Positions 46,000 through 55,711 of a DNA stretch of 64,000 bases are shown one piece after another. The position numbers and the translations under genes are program-made. Every line of letters starts with the position of its first letter. Position 1 is the stretch's first letter. The notes under the pieces were generated by a model, which did not search any database, was not told where the DNA came from, and saw only the letters and a program-made list of their open reading frames with translations. Source of the DNA: CAWDMC01 sp963803295 (GTDB taxonomy: Bacteria; Acidobacteriota; Terriglobia; UBA7540). The stretch is taken from NCBI GenBank assembly GCA_963803295.1, contig CAWDMC010000025.1, positions 335,958 through 399,957 of the forward strand, in the 5' to 3' direction.

Positions 46000-46188
46000 A
46001 TGAGTCTCCTCAACCTCGGACCGAGGAGCGTTCTTTGTGTGACGCTTCCGGGTGCGATCCTGGTGTTGGCGTTTATGCACGGCGTGCTGAGCATTCCTAA
46101 CGCGGCGTCGTGGCAATCCAACGTTGTGGAACTCGCTGCGAAGTTCACCACTTGGCCAAATCTTGGGCACCACACTTTTAGCCGTTGA
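46000..46188 (+). CDS. Possible small hydrophobic protein
   Basis: 62 codons from ATG 46000, with AAGGGG a few bases upstream. The sequence has one hydrophobic segment (VLCVTLPGAILVLAFMHGVL). No family is recognised, and it may be a chance frame. It lies between the mannosidase and the phosphoesterase on the opposite strand. Confidence 0.3.
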   Translation: MSLLNLGPRSVLCVTLPGAILVLAFMHGVLSIPNAASWQSNVVELAAKFTTWPNLGHHTFSR

Positions 46189-46286
46189 ATACTAGACGAT
46201 GTGAGGGCTGTTGCTATGGCTTGGGCTTACTCTTCCCCCTGGATATCATGTGCCGGCCGAGACAATAGGTAAGGCAAGACGTATCT

Positions 46287-47246
46287 TCATTTTTTGTGGC
46301 AGGCAGAGCTGCCCGCATCGGTGAAGCTCCGGCCTGCTACCGGAATAAACTGCCAGCCGTAGCTTTTGGCATGCAGGGTGAGCTTCAGGACTCCAAAGGC
46401 GCCTGTGTTGCGGATTTCACTGTTCGCAAGGGGATGGGGGAAAGACCGCTGGTTGCGCCCGCCGGTGCCGACTACAAACTCGCGGATACCCTGTGCGGGG
46501 TCAGGACGGCCGTCAGGATCCTGCGGGGCGAAGCGCTCGTAGTCATGGTCGTGGCCATTCAGCACCACGTCGGCACGGGCGTTGTAAAGATCCTGCCATA
46601 AGGACTTTATCTCCGGACTGTTGCCGTGCTCGCCCGACGAGAACAGCGGAACATGCCAATAGGCCAGGATACACGCCGCCGGGTGAGTGGCAAGATCCTC
46701 ACGTAGCCATTGTTCCTGCGGGGATTCTTCGTTGCACGCGACTTCCTCGCATTCGCTGTTGATCGCCACGATGTGCCAGCCGGCGAGCTCATAGCTGTAG
46801 TACCCTTTGCCGGCGTCGCCGGCCGCGGCGCCGAAGTATTGGAAATAAGGCGTGGCTTGCCTGGCGTGATACTCGTGATTGCCTGGGGCCGGCCGGGTGC
46901 GCGCCTTGAACCTTCCCCAGGTAGGGCCATAACAGTTTTCAAACTGCTCCGCTGTGCCGTCGGGATAGGCCAGGTCTCCTGCGGTGAAGATGGTTCCCGG
47001 AATCTGGTCGAGGAGTCGGGCCGTTGCCTGCGCACCTTGGATTTCACTGCAAATCGCAATATCGCCCGCGCCCACCAGGACATCCGCTTTCACGTTCGCC
47101 TGCGGATCTTCTACGGTGGCTGTCTTCCCGGCTGGGGCGAGATTACCATCATTGTGGCTCGTACACGCCGCCAAAAAAAGAAAGACCACTGGCACAAAAG
47201 CTCGACGCGCTCGCCTAAGACCGGAAAGAGTCACAAACGCTCCCAA
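46287..47246 (-). CDS. Calcineurin-like metallophosphoesterase lipoprotein
   Basis: 319 aa. An N-terminal lipobox (FLFLAACTS) suggests a lipoprotein. The metallophosphoesterase motifs are present in order: VGAGDIAIC (D), GDLAYPDG (GD), APGNHEYH (GNHE), ILAYWHVPLFS (H) and LNGHDHDYERF (GHxH). It resembles purple-acid-phosphatase-like members with an exported domain. Substrate unknown; phosphoester release from external material is plausible. The start is uncertain (TTG at 47246; later GTGs exist). Confidence 0.8.
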   Translation of the reverse strand: MGAFVTLSGLRRARRAFVPVVFLFLAACTSHNDGNLAPAGKTATVEDPQANVKADVLVGAGDIAICSEIQGAQATARLLDQIPGTIFTAGDLAYPDGTAEQFENCYGPTWGRFKARTRPAPGNHEYHARQATPYFQYFGAAAGDAGKGYYSYELAGWHIVAINSECEEVACNEESPQEQWLREDLATHPAACILAYWHVPLFSSGEHGNSPEIKSLWQDLYNARADVVLNGHDHDYERFAPQDPDGRPDPAQGIREFVVGTGGRNQRSFPHPLANSEIRNTGAFGVLKLTLHAKSYGWQFIPVAGRSFTDAGSSACHKK

Positions 47247-47615
47247 CTCGCTTTGAATGAACTCGGCTGCCGTTTCCCTCTCCTGTATATGTTACACGGA
47301 CCAGTGTTGGCGTGCAGGCATTGATAAGCAAGGTGAGGCAAGGTCCCCTGCGGAAGCCGCCCCACGGACATTCTGTTCGAGCAAGATCAAAAGCACAAGA
47401 CTCGTGATAGCCTGCCCACTTCCTCATGACGACTAAGCGCCGCGGCGATGAATCTAGTTAAAGCATGAGCTGGCCGCGAGCTTGGCCAATGACACGAGAT
47501 GCTAGCGCCGGAAAAGCGACGCCGAAGAAGCGCTGTGGAGGTATGCTAAGAGCGATGCTGGGATGCTATTTCAAACCCCGCCGTAATCGACTTTAGAGTC
47601 TTTCCGAAAGGTGCG
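47247..47615. other. Divergent intergenic region, 369 bases
   Basis: Lies between the phosphoesterase and ICMT-like genes. I see no motif beyond AT-poor unstructured sequence; no coding frame is convincing. Confidence 0.5.
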
Positions 47616-48308
47616 GTGCTTTTGCACGGCGAGTACGAAGGATCGGGTGCCCCGCGGCTATTTCTTACTCTAGTTCATCTGGCAGCAGTGTGCGTTGTTG
47701 CCTGGCTTCTCCTCGGGGGCGGTCTTCACACTGTCGCCGCGCGGCGCGGATCCATGTGGCTTTTGCCCCAGCCTGCCCGCCTGTGGCTCTTAGTGGGCTG
47801 TGCTCTTGTTTACTTCGTGCGCGTGAACATTACGGTTTTCTACTTGTTCCAGCGAAAAATCGGATGGGGCGAGGCGGCGCTCGTCAGTGGATGGATCTCG
47901 TTCATTCACATCCTGTTCGCCTATTTTGGCGGAACCAATCCGAAAACTCTCAACCCCGCTGTCACGACGGTGGCCTTGATTCTTTATGTTTCGGGTTCAA
48001 CCTTGAATACAGGGTCGGAGATACAAAGAAAATGGTGGAAGAACCAGCCTGAGAACAAAGGCCGGCTTTATACGCAGGGACTCTTCCGCTACGCCATGCA
48101 CATCAACTATTTTGGTGACGAACTGCTCTTCACCGGCTATGCGTTATTTACTGGAGTCGCGTGGGCTCTCCTCGTACCGCTCGTGATGGTTGCGGGTTTT
48201 GTGTCCTTTAACATTCCCGAGCTCGACAAGCATTTGCGCGAACACTACGGTGCCGAGTTTGGCGATTACGCCCAGCGCACGAAGAAGTTCGTACCTTTCG
48301 TTTACTAA
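47616..48308 (+). CDS. ICMT / steroid 5-alpha-reductase-like (DUF1295) membrane protein
   Basis: 230 aa, about six hydrophobic segments (for example LVHLAAVCVVAWLLLGGGLH, LWLLVGCALVYFVRV and ALFTGVAWALLVPLVMVAGF). The C-terminal LYTQGLFRYAMHINYFGDEL and HLREHYGAEFGDYAQRTKKF resemble ICMT/DUF1295-type proteins, which methylate or reduce lipid substrates using SAM or NADPH. GTG start at 47616. Substrate unknown. Confidence 0.7.
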   Translation: MLLHGEYEGSGAPRLFLTLVHLAAVCVVAWLLLGGGLHTVAARRGSMWLLPQPARLWLLVGCALVYFVRVNITVFYLFQRKIGWGEAALVSGWISFIHILFAYFGGTNPKTLNPAVTTVALILYVSGSTLNTGSEIQRKWWKNQPENKGRLYTQGLFRYAMHINYFGDELLFTGYALFTGVAWALLVPLVMVAGFVSFNIPELDKHLREHYGAEFGDYAQRTKKFVPFVY

Positions 48309-49329
48309 AATGGACGGTGTTTGACGTGTTTGACTCGCATTCCCTTGCCATGGAACGAACTGCCAACTCTCGATACAGGCGAGGGAAACGCCTTTGCAGC
48401 GTGCACCTGGAGAAGCCGCGTTGCTTCTTAAAGTCGCGTAATGTGGGCGGCGGAGATTCCAGAAGAGCCGCTTTCGCCGCTGCTTCAAGGTGAGGAAGGC
48501 GGGCTCCTAAGCAACCAATCTTAAGTTGCTTCATTGCAATGACTTCCATTTTCTTGGAAGTCTGCCGGGCTAGCTAGCGTGACGCCTTCGTTACAGGCTG
48601 GTTAATTCAGCCAATGCGGTGACAGTTGCGGCTTGGTGATGAATGGCAAGTCTTTTTACTGCAATAGATGGGGATCTATCAGGAGGGTGGTTGATAGAGT
48701 CACAGGGTTGGACGGGGCAACCATCGAATCGGGGAGGACAGAAATAATCTAGGGTTGCCCATCCACCTTGGCCAGTAACAACTGACGATTGGGCACGTTT
48801 ACTGCGATGAGCTGGAGTGCTTGGTATCCCTCGCCAATCGTATCGGGGGCTTCCTGAGTCATCGGGGCGCCAACGGCAAGTGGTGCTGCCAAGGCAAGTC
48901 CGGAAAGCATGACGATGCAAACCGCGAGGACAAAACCTCGATCATTCGCATCACGAATCCCTTGGACCGTTCGTCTCTGGCCTTGCCCGATAAGTTCGCT
49001 CACTAAGGTTTCTTTCGACGCCTGGAGGGCTCGCGAACCTGGCCCAAAACAAATTGATGCGATGATATCGCCTGAGGTCACGGCTTACAAGGCCTTGCGG
49101 AGATGAAAACGAGACGCATCCGACCGCGGGTTACTCGCCTAAGCAATTGATTCCTGGGAAATAAGAGCCAGATGGGAGTTCTTTGGTACCGTTGACTTGT
49201 GCCCTGCAGTGCGTTAGAGTTCGTCCAGCGCAAGGGTGCGAGCGCGCAAGCTCAGGAGGAAAGAGCGGACGGGTCTGGACCGGTATTGTTTTCGGCAAGC
49301 GGTACCCGGACTGAGAAGGGGGAGTTCGC
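48309..49329. other. Intergenic region, 1.0 kb
   Basis: About a kilobase with little coding potential. GACTTCCA/TGGAAGTC forms an 8-bp hairpin with 6-nt loop at 48541-48562. One minus-strand frame (48749-49081) has a hydrophobic segment and is listed separately as a weak candidate. Confidence 0.5.
48749..49081 (-). CDS. Doubtful exported small protein
   Basis: 110 codons from a GTG. A hydrophobic segment (GFVLAVCIVMLSGLALAAPL) resembles a signal peptide, then a short tail ends VPNRQLLLAKVDGQP. No family recognised; may be a remnant or a chance frame. Confidence 0.25.
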   Translation of the reverse strand: MTSGDIIASICFGPGSRALQASKETLVSELIGQGQRRTVQGIRDANDRGFVLAVCIVMLSGLALAAPLAVGAPMTQEAPDTIGEGYQALQLIAVNVPNRQLLLAKVDGQP

Positions 49330-49491
49330 ATGCCACCGCCACTCGCCAAGGCGGGTCGATACGAGATCCTTGAGGAACTGGGCCGCGGTTCGATGGGTGT
49401 CGTTTACCGCGCGCGCGATCCGATTATTGGCCGGACCGTGGCCGTGAAAACTCTGCTCACCGACAAGCTATCCACAGATCAATTTGAGGAA

Positions 49492-50501
49492 TCTGGGTAT
49501 CCCCTTGACTCAGGTACCACAAGATGTAGTATGGCACCTGAGTGGAAGACTACCCTCGGAACCTGATGGAATTTGAAGCCCGTTTTGCCACGGAGGAGGC
49601 CTGTCGAGAGTATCTTTTCCGCCTTCGGTGGCCCGACGGGTTTCGTTGTCCGCGCTGTGGAGGTGAGAAGTATTGGCCGTTGCGTTGTCGGCTGCAGTGT
49701 GCCGGGTGCGGTCATCAGGCCTCGGTTACAGCTGGGACCATTTTCCAGGACACGCGCAGCCCTTTGCAGTTGTGGTTTCGGGCCATGTGGTGGGTGACCG
49801 CCCAAAAGAATGGTGCCAGTGCCTTGGGGCTGCAGCGGGTGCTGGGCATGGGGAGTTACGAAAAGGCTTGGACGTGGCTCCATAAGCTGCGTCGGGCGAT
49901 GGTCAGGCCCGGGCGTGATCGGCTGGCCGGGACCGTAGAGGTGGACGAGACCTACCTGGGCGGATTGGAGGAAGGCGTGCGGGGCCGGGAAACCGAGGCG
50001 AAAGCTCTGATCATCGTTGCCGCTCAAGAAGATGGACGGGGCATCGGGCGTATTCGCTTGCGTCAGATTGCCAACGCCTCGTCGGCCAGCCTGATCCCCT
50101 TCATCGAGGACTCGGTTGAACTGGGTAGTATGGTCCACACCGACGGTTGGCTCGGGTACCAGCCTTTGGAGAAGAAGGGCTACCAACACAGGGTTACGGT
50201 CCTTCGCGGTCAGACCAAGTCCCCGTCCGAATTGATGCCCCGGGTTCATCGTGTGGTCTCGTTGTTAAAACGGTGGCTGATAGGGACCCATCAAGGGGCG
50301 GTCAGCCGCAAGCACCTTGACTACTATCTGGACGAGTTCACGTTTCGGTTCAATCGCCGCCTCTCCAGAAGTCGAGGCAAGGTCTTCTTCCGGCTGGTGC
50401 AGCAGGCGGTCAACGTAGAACCGATTCCTTACGCCCGAATCATCCAGGGCCCCGAGACAACCACAACATATGGGAGAACCTGAGTCAAGGGGATACCCAG
50501 A
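49492..50501 (+). mobile_element. IS1595-family insertion sequence in the kinase gene
   Basis: 1010 bp with perfect 24-bp terminal inverted repeats (49492-49515 and 50478-50501). The target TTTGAGGAA is duplicated on both sides (49483-49491 and 50502-50510); 8 or 9 bp fits the family. Perfect repeats and target copies indicate a recent insertion. The transposase reads in the same direction as the kinase. Confidence 0.9.
49542..50483 (+). CDS. IS1595-family transposase
   Basis: 313 aa. An N-terminal zinc ribbon (CPRCGGEKYW and LQCAGCGHQASV) is followed by the DDE-type core: VEVDETYLGGLE, VHTDGWLGYQ and the C-terminal segment with YYLDEFTFRFNRR. This is the ISXO2-like layout. GTG start at 49542 (ATG at 49566 is possible). 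The stop lies within the right terminal repeat. Confidence 0.85.
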   Translation: MEDYPRNLMEFEARFATEEACREYLFRLRWPDGFRCPRCGGEKYWPLRCRLQCAGCGHQASVTAGTIFQDTRSPLQLWFRAMWWVTAQKNGASALGLQRVLGMGSYEKAWTWLHKLRRAMVRPGRDRLAGTVEVDETYLGGLEEGVRGRETEAKALIIVAAQEDGRGIGRIRLRQIANASSASLIPFIEDSVELGSMVHTDGWLGYQPLEKKGYQHRVTVLRGQTKSPSELMPRVHRVVSLLKRWLIGTHQGAVSRKHLDYYLDEFTFRFNRRLSRSRGKVFFRLVQQAVNVEPIPYARIIQGPETTTTYGRT

Positions 50502-52286
50502 TTTGAGGAATACAAAGCACGGTTTCGCAGAGAAGCGCAGGCCACCGGCATCCTGACTCACCCCAACATTGTCACCGTTTACGATTTCGGTGAGGACCAT
50601 GGATTCCTCTATATCACGATGGAGTTTCTGCAAGGGAGGCCCCTTGAGAAATCCATGCGTCAGGGAGAGGTATTCCCGGTCGACAAAGTCATTTCGATCT
50701 ACGACCAGGTGACGGGTGCCCTCGATTATGCCCACTCACACCAGATCGTTCATCGCGACATTAAGCCTGCCAACCTAATGATTCTCGATTCCGGTCAGGT
50801 CAAGGTGACGGATTTTGGGATCGCCAAGATCATGTCCCTCGGCATGACGGCGGAGGGGCAGGTGTTGGGAACGCCGAATTACATGTCGCCCGAACAGATC
50901 CAGGGCAAACAACTCGACGGGCGCTCCGATATCTTTTCTCTTGGAGTGATCCTGTACGAACTGCTTACGGGTGAGAAGCCCTTCAGCGGCCGGAACCTAA
51001 CCACCATCACATACAAGATCGTTCGTATAGATCCGATTCCGCCGCGTGAACTCGATGCCACTATCCATCCCGGCCTATGCTTTGTCATCACCAAGGCTCT
51101 CGCCAAGCATCCCCAGGGCCGCTATCAGAATTGCCGGGCGCTATTGGAGGATCTGAAGAACTATAAGACTATCGGTAGTGCCACGGGCGGAACAACGATC
51201 GTTGCCGCACCACGCGTGCGATCGACAGACGAGCCCGCCGTCGCTTTGCGCACGTCGGCTGTCGGCAGCACTCCTCCGCCGACAACCCAGGCTAAGCCCG
51301 GTCCCCCGGCGGCGAGGCCCGCGAGTAAAACCGCAAGCCAACCTTCCGGCGTTTCGGGTCCTCCGGTTTACTCGCCGGCTCGATCGCCCTTGCCGGTGGC
51401 CCAACGGCCCGCCGTTCCGGTTCCACCGGCAGCAAGAAGTGGGGCGGCTCCTGTGCTTCCCAAGGCGGCCTCCGCCAAACTGATACAGCCCGGACTGGCG
51501 ACTGCCATACCTCATTCTTGGTTGTGGGCCGGCGGTGCCATTCTGGCCGTCGGCATAGTGGTGCTTGGTTTTCTGATCTTCCATAAGCCGGCTTCAGGCA
51601 ACGTTATCGAGGAGGTGAAACCACCCGAATCTATAGCGCTGTCCAATCATAGTCCGTCGCTAGCAACCCCAACCCCGAAGCCGCAGAACGCGGCCGCCGC
51701 CAAAAGCGAAGCGATCAGGGCAATCGCTGAGACCGGAGATGTGCGTGTGATCACCGATCCAGCCGGAGCTGAGGTGGTCATCGACGGGGACTCCAAGGGC
51801 GAGAGCCCGGTACGCACGAAGCTCAGCCCAGGCTCGCACACCTTGAAGATCACGCTGCAGGGCATGCGATCTTACGAGAGGTCTTTCAGTCTGCTGGCGG
51901 GCGCCACGCGTAAGTTGGCAATCAGTTTGACTCCAGAAGGAGCCCAGGGCGAGAAGCCCGCCAAGAAGGTATCCAAGGAAGGGGAAACTCCAGGGCCTAT
52001 GGATGTTTTCGTCAAGGTGCAGGTCCGCACCGTTCCTCAGGGGGCGACCATTCTCGTGGACGGTGCTGGGTTCGGCGTGACCCCACGGACATTCTCGGCC
52101 ACAGCCGGCCGCCACACAGTTACGGTCTCAAAGTCCGGGTACCAGACCATTCAAGTAATGGTCGACTGGCCCAAGGGCCAGTCCATCCAGCTCGACAGGA
52201 CCCTTGTTCCTGAATAGGGCGTTTCTCTTCAATATCGCCATCGTCCAAGCGTGGGATAAATGGGATACTTAGGTGAGGAGATCACC

Positions 52287-52970
52287 ATGATTCGCAGGTT
52301 AGGCCTTAGTTTGGTACTGCTCGTGTGCGTTGCCTCCCTGGCTTCCGCAAAATTCAAGCAAGAGGATCAGGATTACCTCGACGAAAAATTTCAGTCCGTT
52401 CTCGCCCAAATCCAACAGCTAAAGGCTCAGGTCGACACCCTCGCCACGCAATTGCAACAGGTCGCGCAAAATCAATCTGACCTTCAACAAACCGTCATGC
52501 GTCAGCAGAATAGTCTCAGTGATGTCGAGCATGCCCTTTCCGGCCTTCGTGCCGCCAACGAGGAGCATCTGACAAGTTTGAGGAACGCTCTGGCAGCGCT
52601 TCAGGGTGAACAACAGAAGAACGTCCAGGCCGTCAACGCGCTCGCTAACCAAATTAGCACGGTAGGCCAGCAGCAGGCCTCCGGTGCTCCGGCCGCGAAG
52701 ACGCCGGCTCCGCCCGTGGTGCAGGGTTATATCACGGTTGTCGATAAAGACGGAACCAGTGTCACGGTGAGCCTGGGCTCAGGTCAAGGCCTGCACTCGG
52801 GCAGCAAACTGGCTCTTTACAAGGGCAGTGACAATGCCACCGCCAACCGGGTGGGGGTGCTTCAAGTAGGTGACGTGATCGATACGGGGAACGCGCATGC
52901 TAAGGTCGTGACTCTCAATGAAGGCGTGCATCCCGAGTTCGGCGATATTGTGATTCGCGTGTCAGACTGA
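52287..52970 (+). CDS. Exported coiled-coil protein with beta C-terminal domain
   Basis: 227 aa. A signal peptide (RLGLSLVLLVCVASLASA) is followed by a long alpha-helical coiled coil (about 25-130, repeated Gln/Leu heptads such as LKAQVDTLATQLQQVAQ). A Pro/Ala linker leads to a C-terminal beta domain (GYITVVDKDGTSVTVSLGSG to VGVLQVGDVIDTG) resembling FlgT-C-type modules. Function unknown. ATG 52287 has GAGGAG upstream. It lies 69 nt after the kinase gene, so it may share its transcript and be affected by the insertion. Confidence 0.65.
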   Translation: MIRRLGLSLVLLVCVASLASAKFKQEDQDYLDEKFQSVLAQIQQLKAQVDTLATQLQQVAQNQSDLQQTVMRQQNSLSDVEHALSGLRAANEEHLTSLRNALAALQGEQQKNVQAVNALANQISTVGQQQASGAPAAKTPAPPVVQGYITVVDKDGTSVTVSLGSGQGLHSGSKLALYKGSDNATANRVGVLQVGDVIDTGNAHAKVVTLNEGVHPEFGDIVIRVSD

Positions 52971-53045
52971 GCGACGGTTTTCTCCTTAGTACTGACCCTG
53001 ACAAGGACAGACGGTTTGCCCGTCGCTGGTGCTGTGGACTGAGCG

Positions 53046-54028
53046 GTGGAATACGATGAGCATGTTCCGGCCGACCTTTTTCCCGGCCAATCTCTTCTCG
53101 GAAGCGGCCTCGCGAATATCTTGGCGACGCTCTGCAATCCTTTTTCGACCGCCGCGGTCGGTTTGGGTGCGGCAGCACTGGCCACGTTGTTGGGTGGGGA
53201 TCTCCGAGGAAAATCCGCCACCGTCGGCAAGGTGAGAGCCGCTCCAGACGACAGGCCTTTCCCCGGCCTCCCTGGGATTCTGAGTTTCCTCCCAAAGCCA
53301 AGCGAATCATCTGGCTGTTCCAGTCGGGCGGCCCCTCACAAATGGATCTGTTCGATTACAAGCCGGGGCTCAAGGAGAGGCGCGGTCAGGACTTGCCGGG
53401 GTCTATCCGGAAAGGGCAGCGCCTTACCGGAATGACTGTTACTCAGGATAACTTCCCGGTAGCTCCTTCTATCTTCAAGTTTGCAAAGTCCGGCCAGTCG
53501 GACGCATGGATTAGCGAATTGATGCTGTAAACGGCGAAGGTAGTTGACGATCTCTACTTCATCAATTCCATGAACACGGATGCGATCAATCACGATCCCG
53601 CCGTGACCTTCTTCCAGACTGGCGCTCAAATCGGCGGCCACCCTAGCATAGGATCGTGGCTAGCGTATGGCCTGGGGAGCGCAGGATCTCAAAGAACGGG
53701 GCATGCTAGGCGATACCATGGTGGTATGGGGTGGGGAGTTCGGCCGTACCGTTTAATGCCAGAGAAGATTGACGGAGGGCGACTACGGGCGCGACCACCA
53801 TCCGCGATGCTTCACCATGTGGGGTAGCGGGGGGGCGGTATGAAGCAGGGACTTAAATTAGCTACGGCGAAACGGACGATTACTGCTATAACATCACGAA
53901 AGATCCGGTTCACATACACGACTTGCACGCCACCATTCTGAAGTGTCTCGGGATCGACCACACCAAGCTCACCTTCAAATACCAGGGGCGGCGCTTCCGG
54001 CTCACGACGTTCACGGCGATATGGTGAG
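53046..54028 (+). pseudogene. DUF1501 protein, broken by frameshifts and a deletion
   Basis: Fragments in several frames match DUF1501 family proteins: GLGAAALATLLGGDLRGKSA, then MDLFDYKPGLKERRGQDLPG, SIFKFAKSGQSDAWISEL, NHDPAVTFFQTGAQIGG, and later GEFGRT, HDLHATILKCLGIDHTKLTF. Several frameshifts and an in-frame gap between SWLAYGLGS and the GMLGDTMVVWG region show decay. Usual partner genes (DUF1553) are absent. Confidence 0.75.
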
Positions 54029-54210
54029 TAGTATTCTGGCCTGATTTGCATAAACCAACCCAGGCCAGAACCCGAGACCGGATAGATATCTTCCGCGGGG
54101 TAAGCACCGCAGGTCAGGCAGCAACGGCAGCTGCAACCAAGCGACCAAGCACCTTGAGGAATCTTCAGCACTTGGCGCTGGGCGAGACTTCTTGGGACTT
54201 GACCCAGTGG
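54029..54210. other. Intergenic gap
   Basis: 182 bases between the DUF1501 remnant and the end of the histidine-kinase gene. A minus-strand frame with Cys-rich start (CSCRCCLTCG) overlaps the remnant and was not accepted as a gene. Confidence 0.4.
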
Positions 54211-55620
54211 CTAAATGTCGGCATGGTTTTCTTCCTTCGGCTGGCGGGGTTGATCAAGGGGCAGTCTCACCTGGAAACGCGTATCGCCTGGCTTTGAATC
54301 CAGGCTGATATCGCCGTGGTGATTGCGGATGATCCGGCATACCGTATCGAGGCCGAGACCGGTACCCTTGCCCACGCCCTTGGTGGTGAAGAAAGGCTCA
54401 AAAATGTGCGGCTGCACGTCAGGCGGGACGCCCGGACCGTTGTCTCCTATCTCTACCATGACCCGGTCAAGCTCACGCCTTGTACGCAGGCGGATCTCCC
54501 CCTTACCGTCCATGGCATCCAAAGCATTGTCGATGAGGTTGGTCCACACCTGGTTCAGCTCACTGCCAAAGGCACAGACACGCGGCAGGCCAGCCTCGTA
54601 GTCGCGCGTCACGGTAACGCCTTGTTTGAGCCGGTGTCCGAGGATCACAAGAGTAGTTTCAAGGCTCTGGTGGATATCCACCTCCTGCAGCCGTGCCTGG
54701 TCCATATAGGAGTATTCTTTCACGGCCCGAACCAGTTCGGAGATACGCTTGGTGCTGGCGTCCACTTCCTCCACCAGCCGTTCCAAAACGAACCAGTTGG
54801 CGAGGCGCGTAAGCACATCGGCCAGGGCCTCTGAACCCACGTGTTCAACAATCGAATCCAACTGCGCTGGTTCGAGGCCTCCCTCAGCCAGCGGCGACGA
54901 CACCTTCCATGGTTCCGCGACTTGGTAACTCTCCAGCCAGGCGGTGAGGCGATCCTCACGGTCAGCCAAGGCGACGGGATCAAACTGTCGCTGCCTGCCC
55001 TGTGCCATGGCTTCGATCTCAAAACGTGACAGGAAATCCCATTGTTCGGGCGTGAGCCACCGAAGATGCAGGCGAATGCTGGCTTCCCGCAGGGTTAACA
55101 GCGACTCTTTCAGGGTTTTGACGGCGCGCTGCGCGGCAGCGGCAGGATTATTGAGCTCATGAGCCAGACCGGCTGAGAGCTTGCCTAATGACATCAGCTT
55201 GTCGCGTTGCTGTTCCATCCGGGTGGTCTCGCGGATGCGATCGGCCATCAAGGCCACCAGGCGCTGTCCCAGCTGAGGCATACGGCTTACCATTTCCGGG
55301 AAGTACTGTTCGTGCAATCTCAGAATGCGCGTCGGTTGGATGGCAATACCTGTGCCTCGGTACTCCGTCAGGCGCGAGTAGGGCAGCTTCCCGGTAATTT
55401 CTCCGCCGCGAACGGTAAAGATCGGCGAGTCCGGAACGTCTGTTCGTTGAAGGCGGAACTCCCCTTCCAAAACCACGGCCAGCCAGTTGGCCGGGTCGCC
55501 CACCTGGATAATGACTTCACCTGGCCGAAAGCGTAAGTCGTCGAATTTGGAGACCAGCCAGGCCAAATGGTCCTCGGGTAAGTCGGAGAAGGCGGCTATC
55601 TTGCGCAACTCTTCGATCAA
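54211..55620 (-). CDS. Cyclic-nucleotide-binding histidine kinase
   Basis: 469 aa. The N-terminal about 120 residues are a cNMP-binding-type domain (FRPGEVIIQVGDPANWLAVVLEGEFRL). A histidine-kinase core follows: H-box GLAHELNNPAAAAQRA, N-box LNQVWTNLIDNALDAM, G1 VEIGDNGPGVP and F/G2 FEPFFTTKGVGKGTGLGLD. No transmembrane segment, so it is a soluble sensor. It lies 91 nt after the response regulator-flavoprotein fusion and is probably its partner. Confidence 0.8.
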   Translation of the reverse strand: MIEELRKIAAFSDLPEDHLAWLVSKFDDLRFRPGEVIIQVGDPANWLAVVLEGEFRLQRTDVPDSPIFTVRGGEITGKLPYSRLTEYRGTGIAIQPTRILRLHEQYFPEMVSRMPQLGQRLVALMADRIRETTRMEQQRDKLMSLGKLSAGLAHELNNPAAAAQRAVKTLKESLLTLREASIRLHLRWLTPEQWDFLSRFEIEAMAQGRQRQFDPVALADREDRLTAWLESYQVAEPWKVSSPLAEGGLEPAQLDSIVEHVGSEALADVLTRLANWFVLERLVEEVDASTKRISELVRAVKEYSYMDQARLQEVDIHQSLETTLVILGHRLKQGVTVTRDYEAGLPRVCAFGSELNQVWTNLIDNALDAMDGKGEIRLRTRRELDRVMVEIGDNGPGVPPDVQPHIFEPFFTTKGVGKGTGLGLDTVCRIIRNHHGDISLDSKPGDTRFQVRLPLDQPRQPKEENHADI

Positions 55621-55711
55621 ACTGAATCCCCCCTTTCAGTGAGAATCACGGGCCTCTCGGCCTGTGTCTAGGGTTTCACGAGAGCCGGCGCGCACTCCTG
55701 CGAACCCAACC

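Larger units (their letters stand above)
45841..46286. other. Intergenic region, 446 bases
   Basis: Contains the terminator-like hairpin at 45864-45884 and one possible small gene at 46000-46188. Nothing else is recognisable. Confidence 0.5.
49330..52217 (+). pseudogene. PEGA-domain Ser/Thr kinase interrupted by IS1595-family element
   Basis: The kinase begins at 49330 (YEILEELGRGSMGVVYRARD, then VAVKTLLTD) and breaks after TDQFEE. It resumes at 50511 in register as YKARFRREAQATGILTHPNI. Motifs follow: HRDIKPANLM, KVTDFGIAKI, GTPNYMSPEQ. A transmembrane helix (about 51517-51585) leads to two PEGA-like domains (VITDPAGAEVVIDGDSKGES and VRTVPQGATILVDGAGFG). Removing the insertion and one 9-bp target copy gives exactly 623 codons, so the gene was intact before transposition. 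It is inactive now unless the element is excised. Confidence 0.9.

Noticed and set aside
48541..48562. An 8-bp hairpin considered as a terminator
   Set aside because: It is 230 nt past the ICMT-like stop, lies before no other gene end and has no T run.
53812..54171. A 119-codon minus-strand frame with Cys-rich start (CSCRCCLTCG)
   Set aside because: Most of it is antisense to the DUF1501 remnant, and only the first residues lie outside. No ribosome-binding site or family pattern.
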